Shown: positions 24,803-34,007, counted from the first letter of the stretch. The stretch is 36,923 bases of DNA from Faecalibacterium sp. UBA1762 (GCA_002314755.1 DCHC01000045.1:1-36923), one strand, 5' to 3'. Program-made: numbers and translations. The notes: generated from the sequence alone by a model not told the origin.

Positions 24803-26011
24803 TTATTTCAGCAAATTGGTCAAGGCGCTCGTAAAGTCGACATCCTTCCAATCTTTTACATCTGCAAACACACGGATATTCATATCCGCTGCGCGAGTAA
24901 AAAAAGCCGGCGCGATTTCTGATATATCAGAACAAATCAGCACGGATTTTGCGTATTTTCCACCAAAGCGCCGAGTAACCTCTGCCAGCTTATACAGTTC
25001 CTCCATATCGACTTTTCCGTTTTTGCAGGACGCACATACCGGTACGGCTCCGTGCATAAATATACCGTCAAGCTCATTGACTGTAGCATAACAATCAGAT
25101 TCACTTTTTCTGTCCCACTTTATCATCACACCGGAGGCTGCGCTTTGATACACAGGCTTTTCGTTTTCGTTTTTTGCGTCGATCGCGCACAGAAATACTT
25201 TGGCTTCCAATATATTTCCGGCTTTATTCATCATGTTTTCCGCAAATTGTTCCGCGTACCGAAATGTGATTTTTCCATGGTTTTCGGTGTACTCGCTTAC
25301 AAGACCTATCCTTCTGAGTTCGGCAAACATTTCGGTAATTGTTTTTAGTGTACTATTATCAGTAATCTGCAGTGCAGTGATGCCTTCTGTTGTTTTTTCT
25401 ATTCTGCTTCTATTCAGATTACCGATAAAGCGATTCCATTTTTCCGGATTTTTTGCTGCAATATGCCACAGCTTATCCACCGTTTCTTTTATCCGGGTCA
25501 TACTATCTATATTTAAATCATCACTGTCGAAAAAACATTCCGTAATCGTACCGCCATGTATCATAATTTGTTGGCTGACACGGATGCCCGGAAAAGATGC
25601 TACAGGAATTTGACCGTCCCCGTCACAGTCATATACTCTCTCGGTACGGATGTTGTACTGATGCAGCTGCACCCCTTGAGCGCGGCATCGTTCAAACACG
25701 ATACCTGCTGCAGCGGCAAATAGCTCCTTTCCGCCTGTAAGGTCTATGGAACAGTCGGGATTTTCCTGTACAAGCTGTTGTAAGGCATCGGCAATCTGAA
25801 GCAGATTGCGCTCCGGAACGGGTCGAAAAGATATTTCAATTTCTGAATTTCCCGCGTTTGCCAAAAACTGTTTGATCAGTGGACATGACCGATCAAATTT
25901 GCTTGTGTTGCCCATGAAAATAAGCTTTTGCGGTTTGTTGGCCAATGCACTGACCAAATTGTGAATCGGTTCTTCCTCGTCAAAAAGTTCAATAATGGTA
26001 TTTGTATTCAT
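24803..26011 (-). CDS. Stand-alone CARF-domain nuclease, Card1/Can2-like (DUF1887 family)
   Basis: A 402-residue protein. Residues 1-150 form a CARF-like Rossmann domain with the ligand motif SIDLTGGKELFAAAAG (DLTGG at 90-94). A linker or winged-helix region (about 170-260) follows, and then a PD-(D/E)XK nuclease domain with GNILEAKVF (Glu269), NELDG (Asp315) and SCKNGKVD (Lys330), ending in RRFGGKYAKSVLI. This is the layout of Card1/Can2 (DUF1887), nucleases activated by cyclic oligoadenylate in type III CRISPR immunity. No cas gene or CRISPR array occurs in the window, so the signal source is unknown. AAGGAA about nine bases before ATG supports the start. All three expected active-site residues are present. 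Confidence 0.82.
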   Translation of the reverse strand: MNTNTIIELFDEEEPIHNLVSALANKPQKLIFMGNTSKFDRSCPLIKQFLANAGNSEIEISFRPVPERNLLQIADALQQLVQENPDCSIDLTGGKELFAAAAGIVFERCRAQGVQLHQYNIRTERVYDCDGDGQIPVASFPGIRVSQQIMIHGGTITECFFDSDDLNIDSMTRIKETVDKLWHIAAKNPEKWNRFIGNLNRSRIEKTTEGITALQITDNSTLKTITEMFAELRRIGLVSEYTENHGKITFRYAEQFAENMMNKAGNILEAKVFLCAIDAKNENEKPVYQSAASGVMIKWDRKSESDCYATVNELDGIFMHGAVPVCASCKNGKVDMEELYKLAEVTRRFGGKYAKSVLICSDISEIAPAFFTRAADMNIRVFADVKDWKDVDFTSALTNLLK

Positions 26012-26092
26012 TTATGATGATTCCTTTAATCCAGTATGATATTTCGCTGCAGCTACAAACAATGATTTTGGCCAATAACTCTCCTCTCTTTC

Positions 26093-27412
26093 TTACAATC
26101 TCCAATAACGATAGCCAAGCGCTTTCAGTTGCTCTTTGTTGCGCACGCCCTTGACATCAATAATTACATTTTTACTGTTATCTTTTTCGGCAAACATCTT
26201 GCCGATTTCTTCGTTTGAAAGTGCCTTGAATTCTTTATGAGCAACAGCGATAATCAGGCAGTCTAAATGGCGAATTTCCTCATAAGTAACCAACTCTACA
26301 CCGTAAAAACGCTTTGCGTCCGCGGCATCTGCCACCGGATCACAAACCGTAGGCTGAATACCGTACTCGGCCAGCTCCTTCAAAATATCATTGACCTTAG
26401 AGTTACGGGCATCCGGGCAATCCTCTTTGAAAGTGATGCCCAATACACCCACCTTAGCGTGAATAATAGATTTTCCTGCTGCAATCAGCTGTTTTACGGT
26501 TTGTTCTGCCACATATTTACCCATATCATCATTGATACGGCGACCGGAAAGGATGATTTGGGAATGATAGCCAAACTGTTCTGCCCGGTAGGTCAGATAG
26601 TAAGGGTCAATACCAATACAGTGTCCACCCACCAGACCCGGTTTGAATGGTAAAAAATTCCACTTGGTACCGGCAGCCTCCAGCACCTCTAAGGTATCAA
26701 TATCCATTTTGTTAAAGATGATTGAAAGCTCGTTCATAAAGGCGATATTGATATCCCGCTGGCTATTTTCAATCACCTTGGCAGCCTCGGCAACCTTGAT
26801 ACTGGAAGTTTTATGCACCCCTGCAGCAACCACAATACTGTATACGGCGGCAATTTCTTCCAACGTCTCCGCATCCATACCGGATACTATTTTTTTGATT
26901 GTAGTTAAACGATGCTCCTTATCCCCGGGGTTAATGCGCTCGGGAGAATAGCCGACCTTAAAATCCACGCCACAAGTTAGACCGGATTCTCTTTCCAGAA
27001 TAGGCAAACAGATTTCTTCGGTAACGCCGGGGTATACGGTAGATTCGTATACAACGATGGAGTTTTTGGTCAGGTTCCGCCCCACAATTGCGGAGGAACT
27101 GACTACCGAGTAAAGATCCGGCGTGGTGTCGGTGTTAATTGGTGTGGGCACAGCAACGATGATAAACTTTGCCTCTTTCAGCCGTGTTTCGTCGCTAGTC
27201 CATTCAACCGTACAATTTTGAATTGCCGTATTCCCTACCTCCCGGGTAGGATCAATGCCATTTTTGTATGCCTCAACCTTCGCTATGTTAATGTCAAAGC
27301 CGATGACATCCACAAATTTGGAGAATTCTACCGCAATGGGCATACCGACATAGCCAAGACCCACTAAAGCCATTTTTGTCTGTTTTTTGACAAGTTGATC
27401 ACTTAACCTCAT
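26093..27412 (-). CDS. UDP-N-acetylhexosamine dehydrogenase-type nucleotide-sugar dehydrogenase
   Basis: A 439-residue member of the UDP-glucose/GDP-mannose dehydrogenase family. The NAD-binding start is ALVGLGYVGMPIAVEF, the middle has VVYESTVYPGVTEEICLP, and the catalytic cysteine Cys265 sits in LVGGHCIGIDPYYL. The latter form, with PYYLT, is typical of the TviB/WecC-like enzymes that oxidise UDP-HexNAc to uronic acids for surface polysaccharides. The frame is open from GTG at 27421, but AGG eight bases before ATG 27412 favours the shorter form. It is isolated from other polysaccharide genes; the neighbours are an ABC exporter gene and the CARF nuclease. Confidence 0.88.
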   Translation of the reverse strand: MRLSDQLVKKQTKMALVGLGYVGMPIAVEFSKFVDVIGFDINIAKVEAYKNGIDPTREVGNTAIQNCTVEWTSDETRLKEAKFIIVAVPTPINTDTTPDLYSVVSSSAIVGRNLTKNSIVVYESTVYPGVTEEICLPILERESGLTCGVDFKVGYSPERINPGDKEHRLTTIKKIVSGMDAETLEEIAAVYSIVVAAGVHKTSSIKVAEAAKVIENSQRDINIAFMNELSIIFNKMDIDTLEVLEAAGTKWNFLPFKPGLVGGHCIGIDPYYLTYRAEQFGYHSQIILSGRRINDDMGKYVAEQTVKQLIAAGKSIIHAKVGVLGITFKEDCPDARNSKVNDILKELAEYGIQPTVCDPVADAADAKRFYGVELVTYEEIRHLDCLIIAVAHKEFKALSNEEIGKMFAEKDNSKNVIIDVKGVRNKEQLKALGYRYWRL

Positions 27413-27456
27413 AAAAAGCACCTATTCATTTTAATTCAAGTTAACTCAAGGATAAT

Positions 27457-29307
27457 TTATGTACGGTGTCGGTCCGGATTTCGCTGACCTGCGTCCACCA
27501 ATCTTTTTTCATCTGACTTGGATCTTTCATACAACTGCGCATAACGGCCACCTTTGGCAAGCAACTGATTGTGTGTTCCCTGCTCTACCAAGCAGCCGTG
27601 ATCTAAAACGCAAATCACATCATAATCCATAATGGTAGAAAGACGATGGGCGATGGTCACAGTAGTATGCTGACCGGATACGGTTTCCATAGCACGCTGC
27701 AGGGAGGTCTCGGTTTCGGTATCAATGCTGGCAGTGGCTTCATCCAGCACCAACACAACGGGGTTTGCTGCCACCGCACGGGCAAAAGCAATCAACTGGC
27801 GTTGACCCGCCGAAAATTCCGATCCCCGTTCCGCCACATAAGTGGCTAAGCCCTTCGGCAGACTGCGGATAAAACCTTCGGCGCTGACAGTTTGTACCGC
27901 CTGTTCGATATCGGCGTCGGTGATGTTGGTTTCATTCAGCCGTATATTGGCTGCGATATCTCCTGTAAACAAAAATACATCCTGCTGTACCACAGAGATC
28001 TGCCGACGAAGCGAGGAAAGACTATACTGACGGATATCCTTTCCGTCCAACAAAATTTGTCCCTTTTGGATTTCGTAAAAACGGGCCAAAAGCGAAATAA
28101 TGGTGCTTTTTCCGGAGCCGGTAGAGCCGACAAAAGCCAGACGTTGTCCCGGTTTGACTGTAAAGCTGATGTCCTTTAGTACCCAGTTTTCTCCATCGTA
28201 GGCAAACCATACATTTTTAAACTCAATTTTGCCGGAGAAGTTTTCCAACGGAACGCCTGAATCCAAATCCTCCAAAGTATCCGTTTTATCCAGGATATCA
28301 TAGATGCGGTCACCGGAAATCAGTGCCGATTGGATAGAGGTCAGTTGCTCTGCCAGGTTGGCGATGGGGTCAAACAGCTGCTGAATATACTCTACAAAAG
28401 CATACAGGGTACCCACCAGAATCCTGCCGGCAAAAACCTTTGGCCCGAAAAGCATTAAGATATACGCCACTGCCAACCTGGAAAGCATAGTCAGCATGGG
28501 GTTTGAAAGACTGTTCAGTGTCAGCTCGATAATCCCCAAACGGTAATATTTCTGACCGAGGTCTTTGTAGTCTTTCAGCTTTGTTTTTTCCCGACAATAA
28601 ATCTGCACCAACTTCATTCCGGTGATATTTTCTGCCAGAAAGCCGTTCATCTGAGAAAGCTGTGCCTTTAGGCGGATAAAGTTTTTTCGCGAGAGCCACC
28701 GATATACTGCCGTGATAGCAGCGACAACCGGAATACACAAAAATGCCCACAGTGCTATTTTCACATCCAGAATCAGCATAACTGCCATCAGCTCTGCAAT
28801 CATCAGAATATCCTTGATACAGGAGATGATTATGCTGGAAAACAGATCATTGAGAGATTCCACATCGCTGTTTATTCGGGTAAGCAGGCGACCGGAGGAA
28901 TTGGTGTCAAAAAAGATCATATTCATCTGCTGAATATGGTTGAATAAACCGGTGCGCAGTCGGTGCATGATCCGTTGTCCCAGACCGGCAAGGGTCAGCT
29001 GCTGAAAATAATCCGTCAGTACACCAAAGGTCACCACACCGAAATAGGCAATCGACAGCCAGAGAATATTACTCAGGTCGGGAAAATCTGCTTTCAGGTT
29101 CTGATCGATCACTGTTTTCAGGATAATCGGCTTAAGAACCGGTACCAGACTGGAGAATACCGTCAGCACCATAGCCAAAGCGGTCAGCGGGATATGAAAA
29201 CGTGCATTGCTCAAAAGCCGAAAAAGCGTATGCCGTCCGCTTCTTTTTTCGTATTCACTCATTCCCCTGGAAGGCACCTTCGGGTTAATTTTTATATTCT
29301 GTTTCAT
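27457..29307 (-). CDS. Heterodimeric ABC exporter half, canonical Walker B subunit
   Basis: This 616-residue half-transporter has a six-helix membrane domain (about 40-330) followed by an ATPase domain with Walker A GSTGSGKSTI, a signature that reads FSAGQRQL instead of LSGGQ, Walker B VLVLDEATASID with the catalytic glutamate, and switch histidine in TIAHRLS. It overlaps the partner gene by four bases (ATGA). Together they form one canonical and one degenerate nucleotide site, as in BmrCD or TM287/288. Such pumps export drugs, lipids or peptides; the cargo here is unknown. Confidence 0.92.
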   Translation of the reverse strand: MKQNIKINPKVPSRGMSEYEKRSGRHTLFRLLSNARFHIPLTALAMVLTVFSSLVPVLKPIILKTVIDQNLKADFPDLSNILWLSIAYFGVVTFGVLTDYFQQLTLAGLGQRIMHRLRTGLFNHIQQMNMIFFDTNSSGRLLTRINSDVESLNDLFSSIIISCIKDILMIAELMAVMLILDVKIALWAFLCIPVVAAITAVYRWLSRKNFIRLKAQLSQMNGFLAENITGMKLVQIYCREKTKLKDYKDLGQKYYRLGIIELTLNSLSNPMLTMLSRLAVAYILMLFGPKVFAGRILVGTLYAFVEYIQQLFDPIANLAEQLTSIQSALISGDRIYDILDKTDTLEDLDSGVPLENFSGKIEFKNVWFAYDGENWVLKDISFTVKPGQRLAFVGSTGSGKSTIISLLARFYEIQKGQILLDGKDIRQYSLSSLRRQISVVQQDVFLFTGDIAANIRLNETNITDADIEQAVQTVSAEGFIRSLPKGLATYVAERGSEFSAGQRQLIAFARAVAANPVVLVLDEATASIDTETETSLQRAMETVSGQHTTVTIAHRLSTIMDYDVICVLDHGCLVEQGTHNQLLAKGGRYAQLYERSKSDEKRLVDAGQRNPDRHRT

Positions 29308-31076
29308 GGGGCACCTCCGTTTTCATTCAGGGAAATCAGCTTCTGATATTCCAGCGAAGATGCCAACAATTCCTCATGTGTACCTATAGCGGCCACGGTA
29401 CCGTCCTCTTTCAGCAGTAAAACGCGGTCTGCAAGGGTGGCGGCGTTGATCCGATGTGTCACTAAAACGGTGGTGCAGCCTTTCAGCTCTGTGCGCAGAT
29501 TTTCAATAATTCGGTGTTCCGTTTCCGCATCCACTGCCGACAGGCAGTCGTCTAAAAGCAATAATGCCGGATGGCGAACCAAAGCCCTGGCAATAGAAAT
29601 ACGCTGCTTCTGACCGCCGGAAAGGGTCATGCCCCGCTCCCCTACTACAGTATCGTACCCTTTTTCAAATTTGGATATGCTATCGTGAATAACCGCGACC
29701 TTAGCGGCGTGTACGGCATCTTCGTCGCTGATATTCTCATCGTAAAAACGGATATTATCCATGATGGAATCGGAAAAAAGGAAGGTATCTTGAGGGACAT
29801 ATCCGCAGGCTGCGCGCAATACCGACAGCGGATATGTTTCTACCGCATGGCCGGAAACCGTAACCGTGCCCGCCGGTGCGGACCACATACGCAGTATCAG
29901 CGAAAGCAGGCTGGATTTTCCGGAGCCGGTAGGCCCCATAACAGCCAGAATTTCACCGGGGCAAAGGGTAAAGCTGATATGCTTTAACACATCCACATCT
30001 GTTCCCGGATACCGGAAGGTACAGTCATGAAAGCCGACTGAGGCATTTTCAATCGCGGACAGGGATGTGTCGGCAAAGCGGTCGTCAACGGTCGGCTCTG
30101 CTTTCAAAATGCTGTCCATTCTTTTTACGGATACCACGCCTTTTTGCCACACCTGAATAATACGGGAAAGCCGCATAACCGGGTTGATCAGACTGGCGAT
30201 ATAGGTATTGAACGCCACAAAGGTTCCCAGTGTGATGGTACCGGCAACCACCATTTTTGCGCCGAAGTATAAAAAGAGCGAAAAGACAACACCGAATACC
30301 AGGGATGTCAAGGGATTAATCAGACCGAAGATCTCGGCAAGCCTGATTTCGGATTTCCACTTTTCTCTGCTTAAGCGTTCAAAGACTTCCTTTTCCTTTT
30401 GTTCCTGGGCAAACGCCTTAATCACCCGAATACCGGTGATGTTTTCCTGAACCTTTTCCGCAATATCCGATATTTTCATCCGGACCACCGCAAACCGGTT
30501 ACGCATTTCATTACGCAGCTTGGTCAACGCAAACAGCAAAAAGGAAATCGGAATCACGGCAATCAGGGTCAACCGCCAGTCTGTGGTTCGCACCATATAC
30601 AGGACAGTGATTAAATTGGTGGTGATAACATCAATAAAGCCGACCAGACCTACCCCCAACATCTGACGGATGGTGGTCGTATCGGCAATTCCTTTGGTAA
30701 TTAGGTCACCTGTATTATTTTTTACATAGTATTCCGGGCTTAATAACTGCAGATGCGCAAACAACTCGTTCCTGATTTTCATTTCCACATTGCGGGTAAA
30801 GCCCATAATCAACTGACGCCAGATAAACCGGCACACAAAAGCCAACACCGCGCAGCCTGCCATCAGCAGTACATAGTGCGTCAGCCCATCCAAAACACCG
30901 GATTTCAGGTCAAAAGCATCAATTGCCTTTCCTAACAAATCCGGTATTTTGGTGTTAAACAGCGTTGCCGCTATTACAAATATTACGCCTGTAAGATAGC
31001 GGACCCAGCCTTGTTTAAAATAGCCGATAATCAACTCGGCGCACCCGGGAATAACGCCTGGTTTTCTTCGCCTCAA
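29304..31076 (-). CDS. Heterodimeric ABC exporter half, degenerate Walker B subunit
   Basis: A 590-residue half-transporter: six membrane helices (about 20-310), then Walker A GPTGSGKSSLL, standard signature LSGGQKQRISIARA, and Walker B LLLLDDCLSAVD, in which aspartate replaces the catalytic glutamate. The aspartate here and the altered signature of the partner meet in the same composite site, which is the known design of asymmetric exporters. The only start codon in a fitting place is TTG at 31076; the sequence before it (GGAAAAGAG) is a weak ribosome binding site. It begins 69 bases after the LRR gene in the same direction, with no terminator between. Confidence 0.9.
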   Translation of the reverse strand: MRRRKPGVIPGCAELIIGYFKQGWVRYLTGVIFVIAATLFNTKIPDLLGKAIDAFDLKSGVLDGLTHYVLLMAGCAVLAFVCRFIWRQLIMGFTRNVEMKIRNELFAHLQLLSPEYYVKNNTGDLITKGIADTTTIRQMLGVGLVGFIDVITTNLITVLYMVRTTDWRLTLIAVIPISFLLFALTKLRNEMRNRFAVVRMKISDIAEKVQENITGIRVIKAFAQEQKEKEVFERLSREKWKSEIRLAEIFGLINPLTSLVFGVVFSLFLYFGAKMVVAGTITLGTFVAFNTYIASLINPVMRLSRIIQVWQKGVVSVKRMDSILKAEPTVDDRFADTSLSAIENASVGFHDCTFRYPGTDVDVLKHISFTLCPGEILAVMGPTGSGKSSLLSLILRMWSAPAGTVTVSGHAVETYPLSVLRAACGYVPQDTFLFSDSIMDNIRFYDENISDEDAVHAAKVAVIHDSISKFEKGYDTVVGERGMTLSGGQKQRISIARALVRHPALLLLDDCLSAVDAETEHRIIENLRTELKGCTTVLVTHRINAATLADRVLLLKEDGTVAAIGTHEELLASSLEYQKLISLNENGGAP

Positions 31077-31145
31077 AAAATCACTCTTTTCCGGTGGGGC
31101 ATCTGATTGTTCGCATAGATGCTATGTGCTGCCAGTTCTGCAGTG

Positions 31146-31874
31146 TTATGGCTCCATCGCCTCAAAGTTCAAGTGCACCCTTGCCGCAAAAGCCTCCGCC
31201 TCACTGCCGGGGACACCGACAACTGTCAGTTCTTTTGCACAGCCGCTGAATGCCGTATTGCTGATTTTTGTCACAGATGCCGGTATCGTCACCCGGCTTA
31301 AGCTTTTACATTTTCGGAAAGCCATATTTCCTATCGTCTCTAGGCCGTCGTTCAGCGTTACATCAGTCAGGGAGCTGCAGCCTCGGAAAGCATATTGTTT
31401 GATCTTTTTTAAGGATGATGGAAAAACAACTTTTTCCAGCTTATCCCTTCCCCAAAACGCGCTATCCGCGATAACGGTGACCGGTTTATCCTTATAGCTA
31501 TCCTTTAGTTCCACAAAGGTATCCCCTCTGTAAACCTGTTTGACAACAGAATACTCTTTCTTTTCCATATATGCCACATTGTCCTGCGCCTTAAAATACC
31601 GCACAGCCTGCGTCGCTGTCACAAAAGGGACGGCAAGCATCAAGATGACAAGGCACAGTGTCTGCAGACCGACTACCGGGCTGGCCTTTTCCGGTTCCCT
31701 GTTCTCTGCCATCAGTAAGAGCAGTTCGTCCAGACATGCAAATAGGATGGCAATTCCGCTGACAATGATGCACAGTCCCTGGTTTTCCGCCATTGTCCAG
31801 GAGAGGTAGCTGACAATCAGACCAAATAGTAACGCGTAATTGCGGGCATTTTTTAGCTTTGCTATCGGTTTCAT
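31146..31874 (-). CDS. Membrane protein with BspA-like leucine-rich repeats
   Basis: A 242-residue protein. Three membrane segments lie in the first 95 residues (about 12-28, 36-58 and 70-92). The remainder holds LRR_5/BspA-type repeats of about 23 residues, for example LKKIKQYAFRGCSSLTDVTL, LETIGNMAFRKCKSLSRVTI and VTKISNTAFSGC. Positive residues at the N-terminus (KPIAKLKNARN) suggest an inside start, which puts the repeats outside the cell. GGAGAA precedes ATG. It follows the TIR gene by 17 bases and is very likely co-transcribed with it, suggesting a surface sensor paired with an inner effector. Confidence 0.8.
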   Translation of the reverse strand: MKPIAKLKNARNYALLFGLIVSYLSWTMAENQGLCIIVSGIAILFACLDELLLLMAENREPEKASPVVGLQTLCLVILMLAVPFVTATQAVRYFKAQDNVAYMEKKEYSVVKQVYRGDTFVELKDSYKDKPVTVIADSAFWGRDKLEKVVFPSSLKKIKQYAFRGCSSLTDVTLNDGLETIGNMAFRKCKSLSRVTIPASVTKISNTAFSGCAKELTVVGVPGSEAEAFAARVHLNFEAMEP

Positions 31875-31891
31875 AGGTATTCTCCTTCCTT

Positions 31892-33946
31892 TTACGCCAA
31901 AATTTCACGGATGAGGCCATATAGTCCCCCTCCGATTACCGCGACAATGATCAGGATAATGCTGACCGAAACCAGCTTTGCGATCATTGGTTTTCTATTT
32001 TGCTTTTTCAGTGCTGCTCGCATCTCTTTTAGATTTTGTTTCATATGCGGATCAGGATCTTCCAATACGGTATCCGCCATCAACTCTATGGCCTTGCTGA
32101 TCTTTTTTGACCCGTCGGCAAAATCGTTAGTCACCAGTCCGTAGTTGTAGTAGGCATAGGTAAGCCCCTCCCGATAGGTGGGCAGCTCGCTTTCGGCAAA
32201 CAGGGCTTCCCGGATGGGAATGACCTGTTTAAATGCCCTTGCAGCATCCGTGTAGTTGAACTGAAGCTTATATACTGTTCCCTCCATCTCCCAGGTAGAG
32301 GAGAGCATCTCGCGGAATTTCAAATTATCTGAGTGGACCGAGAGCGGTGTTAAAATCTCTCTTGCCCGATGAAGACAGCGTAGCGCCTCCTGATAATTAC
32401 AGCGGCGTCTTTCGATATCCGACAGCAACCCGTAACCCTGGGCAGTCAGGAACTGCGTTTCCTCATCAGATTGGGGGAGCGTTTTCAGCTTATCAAGGCC
32501 TTCCTCTACTATGGCACGGTAACTGTCCAAGGTGTCCGAGGTAATTTCCGCCGATTTGTCAAAATGTGGATTTCCCTGTGATATGCAGCAATCCGCATAC
32601 CAGAAGGTGTGTCGGTCAGTTTGCGGGTAACCGGACAACAGTCGCTGCAGTTGCTGACAAACCAATCGGGCGTTTTTCTGTTCATCCGCCGCATAATACA
32701 TCAGTACCAGGCCGTCTGTACCGAAAGCCGCCTCATAGGCAAGCTCCAGCATATCCTCATTTTGAGATGCCGCAGCAGCAGAATATGCCATATCAAAGGC
32801 TGTTTTTTTCCAGTACATGGCCTTCCCGTTGTCACGCGCGACCCCGATATGGGCAAGGTACATAAAGGACAGCTGCAACGCGGCATTTACTTCGCCCTGG
32901 TCTGCTGCCTCCCGTAAAAACTTCGCTGCCCGATCAGGATCCTTTTCCACCATAATGCCGGAAAGGAAAGCCATTCCCAGCAGGTATTTCTGCCTGGCGG
33001 TCACCGAGTCGGGTTCGCCCTCCGGGAACAGGACGCTGACAACAGATTTCCTCAGGGCCTCTTCGTTCCACACAGGAACCTGTTCCGGCAGCTCCGGATA
33101 TTTTTGGATTAGAGCTTTCCTGTTTAGCTCCTCAGCTACCACGGGAATGATTTCATTCTTCTTTTTGCAGGCTATAGCATGGGGGTACTCCTGCTGCCAA
33201 ACATAGTTTGGCGTATCCAAAAGGGAGGGTGTAACCGTAAGCAAAAAGGCGTCCGCTGAAGCAAGCTGTTGTTGTATTTCCTGATTGAAATCTCTGCCGG
33301 CAACCAAAAAATCGTCAAACCAGATGGCAAGGCTTTGACAGACCGGCAAATCATGTATTGCTTTCATGACGCTGAGCGCTTTTTCCCGATCGACCTTCCG
33401 GTAGCTTAAAAACACCTGTTTGCTGAACGCATGCCGGGTGATCTCCTCTGCTACTGCATCGGACAGAATCAGCCTTTTCAGCTTTCTGGAAAAGACCTCC
33501 GCAAAAGCTGCGGTGCTGTAAACCGGTCCGTCCAGCTCCATATCCGCAGCCGAGCCTTTTCCGCGGGTGACCGCAGCTGTGACTGCCTGATAAAAACGCT
33601 TTGCATCCGGATTGGAGCTTTGGGGAGAGATATAGTATACCGGCAAAACCGGTATATTCTCGCTCCAGGCGAACCGGATCGCTTCCGCTGCCTGCTTTAG
33701 GGTATGATTGACCAGGGCTTCGGTGACCGCTATCACAAAAAGATTCATATGGGAAAGCTGAACAAGCTCTGTGGGTTCCGGTGGAGTTTGTGCCGTCCAG
33801 ACCGTCACATTGGCACCGTGTTCCTTGGATAACAGCAGCTCTGTCAGCTCCCGGATACGGGTTGTATCCTGCGGCGCGGCGACAATAAACACAGATGGTT
33901 TGTTCTTGGGCGGAACATTGCTTCGCGTGTGGGCGGATACATTCAT
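31892..33946 (-). CDS. Membrane-anchored TIR-domain protein with Sel1/TPR-like repeats
   Basis: A 684-residue protein. Residues 17-105 form a TIR-like fold without an obvious active site (PSVFIVAAPQDTTRI to ENIPVLPVYYI). Residues 176-272 are a clear TIR domain: KQVFLSYRKVDREKA, IWFDDFLVAGRDFNQEI and VWQQEYPHA, where Glu253 is the candidate NAD-cleaving glutamate. Sel1-like repeats follow (about 318-395), then TPR-like helical pairs (about 500-640) and one C-terminal membrane helix (SVSIILIIVAVIGGGLYGL) preceded by KKQNRKP. So it is a tail-anchored protein facing the cytoplasm. GGAGGG stands eight to nine bases before ATG, with a promoter upstream. Bacterial TIR proteins are often NADases in defence; this one could also be a scaffold. 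Confidence 0.85.
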   Translation of the reverse strand: MNVSAHTRSNVPPKNKPSVFIVAAPQDTTRIRELTELLLSKEHGANVTVWTAQTPPEPTELVQLSHMNLFVIAVTEALVNHTLKQAAEAIRFAWSENIPVLPVYYISPQSSNPDAKRFYQAVTAAVTRGKGSAADMELDGPVYSTAAFAEVFSRKLKRLILSDAVAEEITRHAFSKQVFLSYRKVDREKALSVMKAIHDLPVCQSLAIWFDDFLVAGRDFNQEIQQQLASADAFLLTVTPSLLDTPNYVWQQEYPHAIACKKKNEIIPVVAEELNRKALIQKYPELPEQVPVWNEEALRKSVVSVLFPEGEPDSVTARQKYLLGMAFLSGIMVEKDPDRAAKFLREAADQGEVNAALQLSFMYLAHIGVARDNGKAMYWKKTAFDMAYSAAAASQNEDMLELAYEAAFGTDGLVLMYYAADEQKNARLVCQQLQRLLSGYPQTDRHTFWYADCCISQGNPHFDKSAEITSDTLDSYRAIVEEGLDKLKTLPQSDEETQFLTAQGYGLLSDIERRRCNYQEALRCLHRAREILTPLSVHSDNLKFREMLSSTWEMEGTVYKLQFNYTDAARAFKQVIPIREALFAESELPTYREGLTYAYYNYGLVTNDFADGSKKISKAIELMADTVLEDPDPHMKQNLKEMRAALKKQNRKPMIAKLVSVSIILIIVAVIGGGLYGLIREILA

Positions 33947-33978
33947 TTGACCATTCCCTCCTATCTTCTTTTATCATC

Positions 33979-34007
33979 AATTTACCATGTTTTGGTTGTA
34001 AATGCAA
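33979..34007 (-). promoter_or_regulatory. Promoter of the TIR-LRR unit
   Basis: Minus-strand TTGCAT (34002-34007), 17 bases, TAAATT (33979-33984) preceded by TGG (extended -10). The ribosome binding site and the TIR start follow about 35 bases later. The rest of the 138-base gap to the DUF4886 remnant holds no gene. Confidence 0.65.

Noticed and set aside
24477..24851. Minus-strand frame of 124 codons in the convergent gap
   Set aside because: It spans the oxidoreductase end, the terminator and the palindrome; no ribosome binding site and no recognisable domain.
24571..26092. Hidden CRISPR array near the CARF nuclease
   Set aside because: No regularly spaced direct repeats were seen on either side; only a single palindrome at 24720-24745.
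33351..34007. Minus-strand frame of 218 codons
   Set aside because: It overlaps the start of the TIR gene in another frame, is rich in Gly/Cys/Arg without any domain pattern, and is a shadow.
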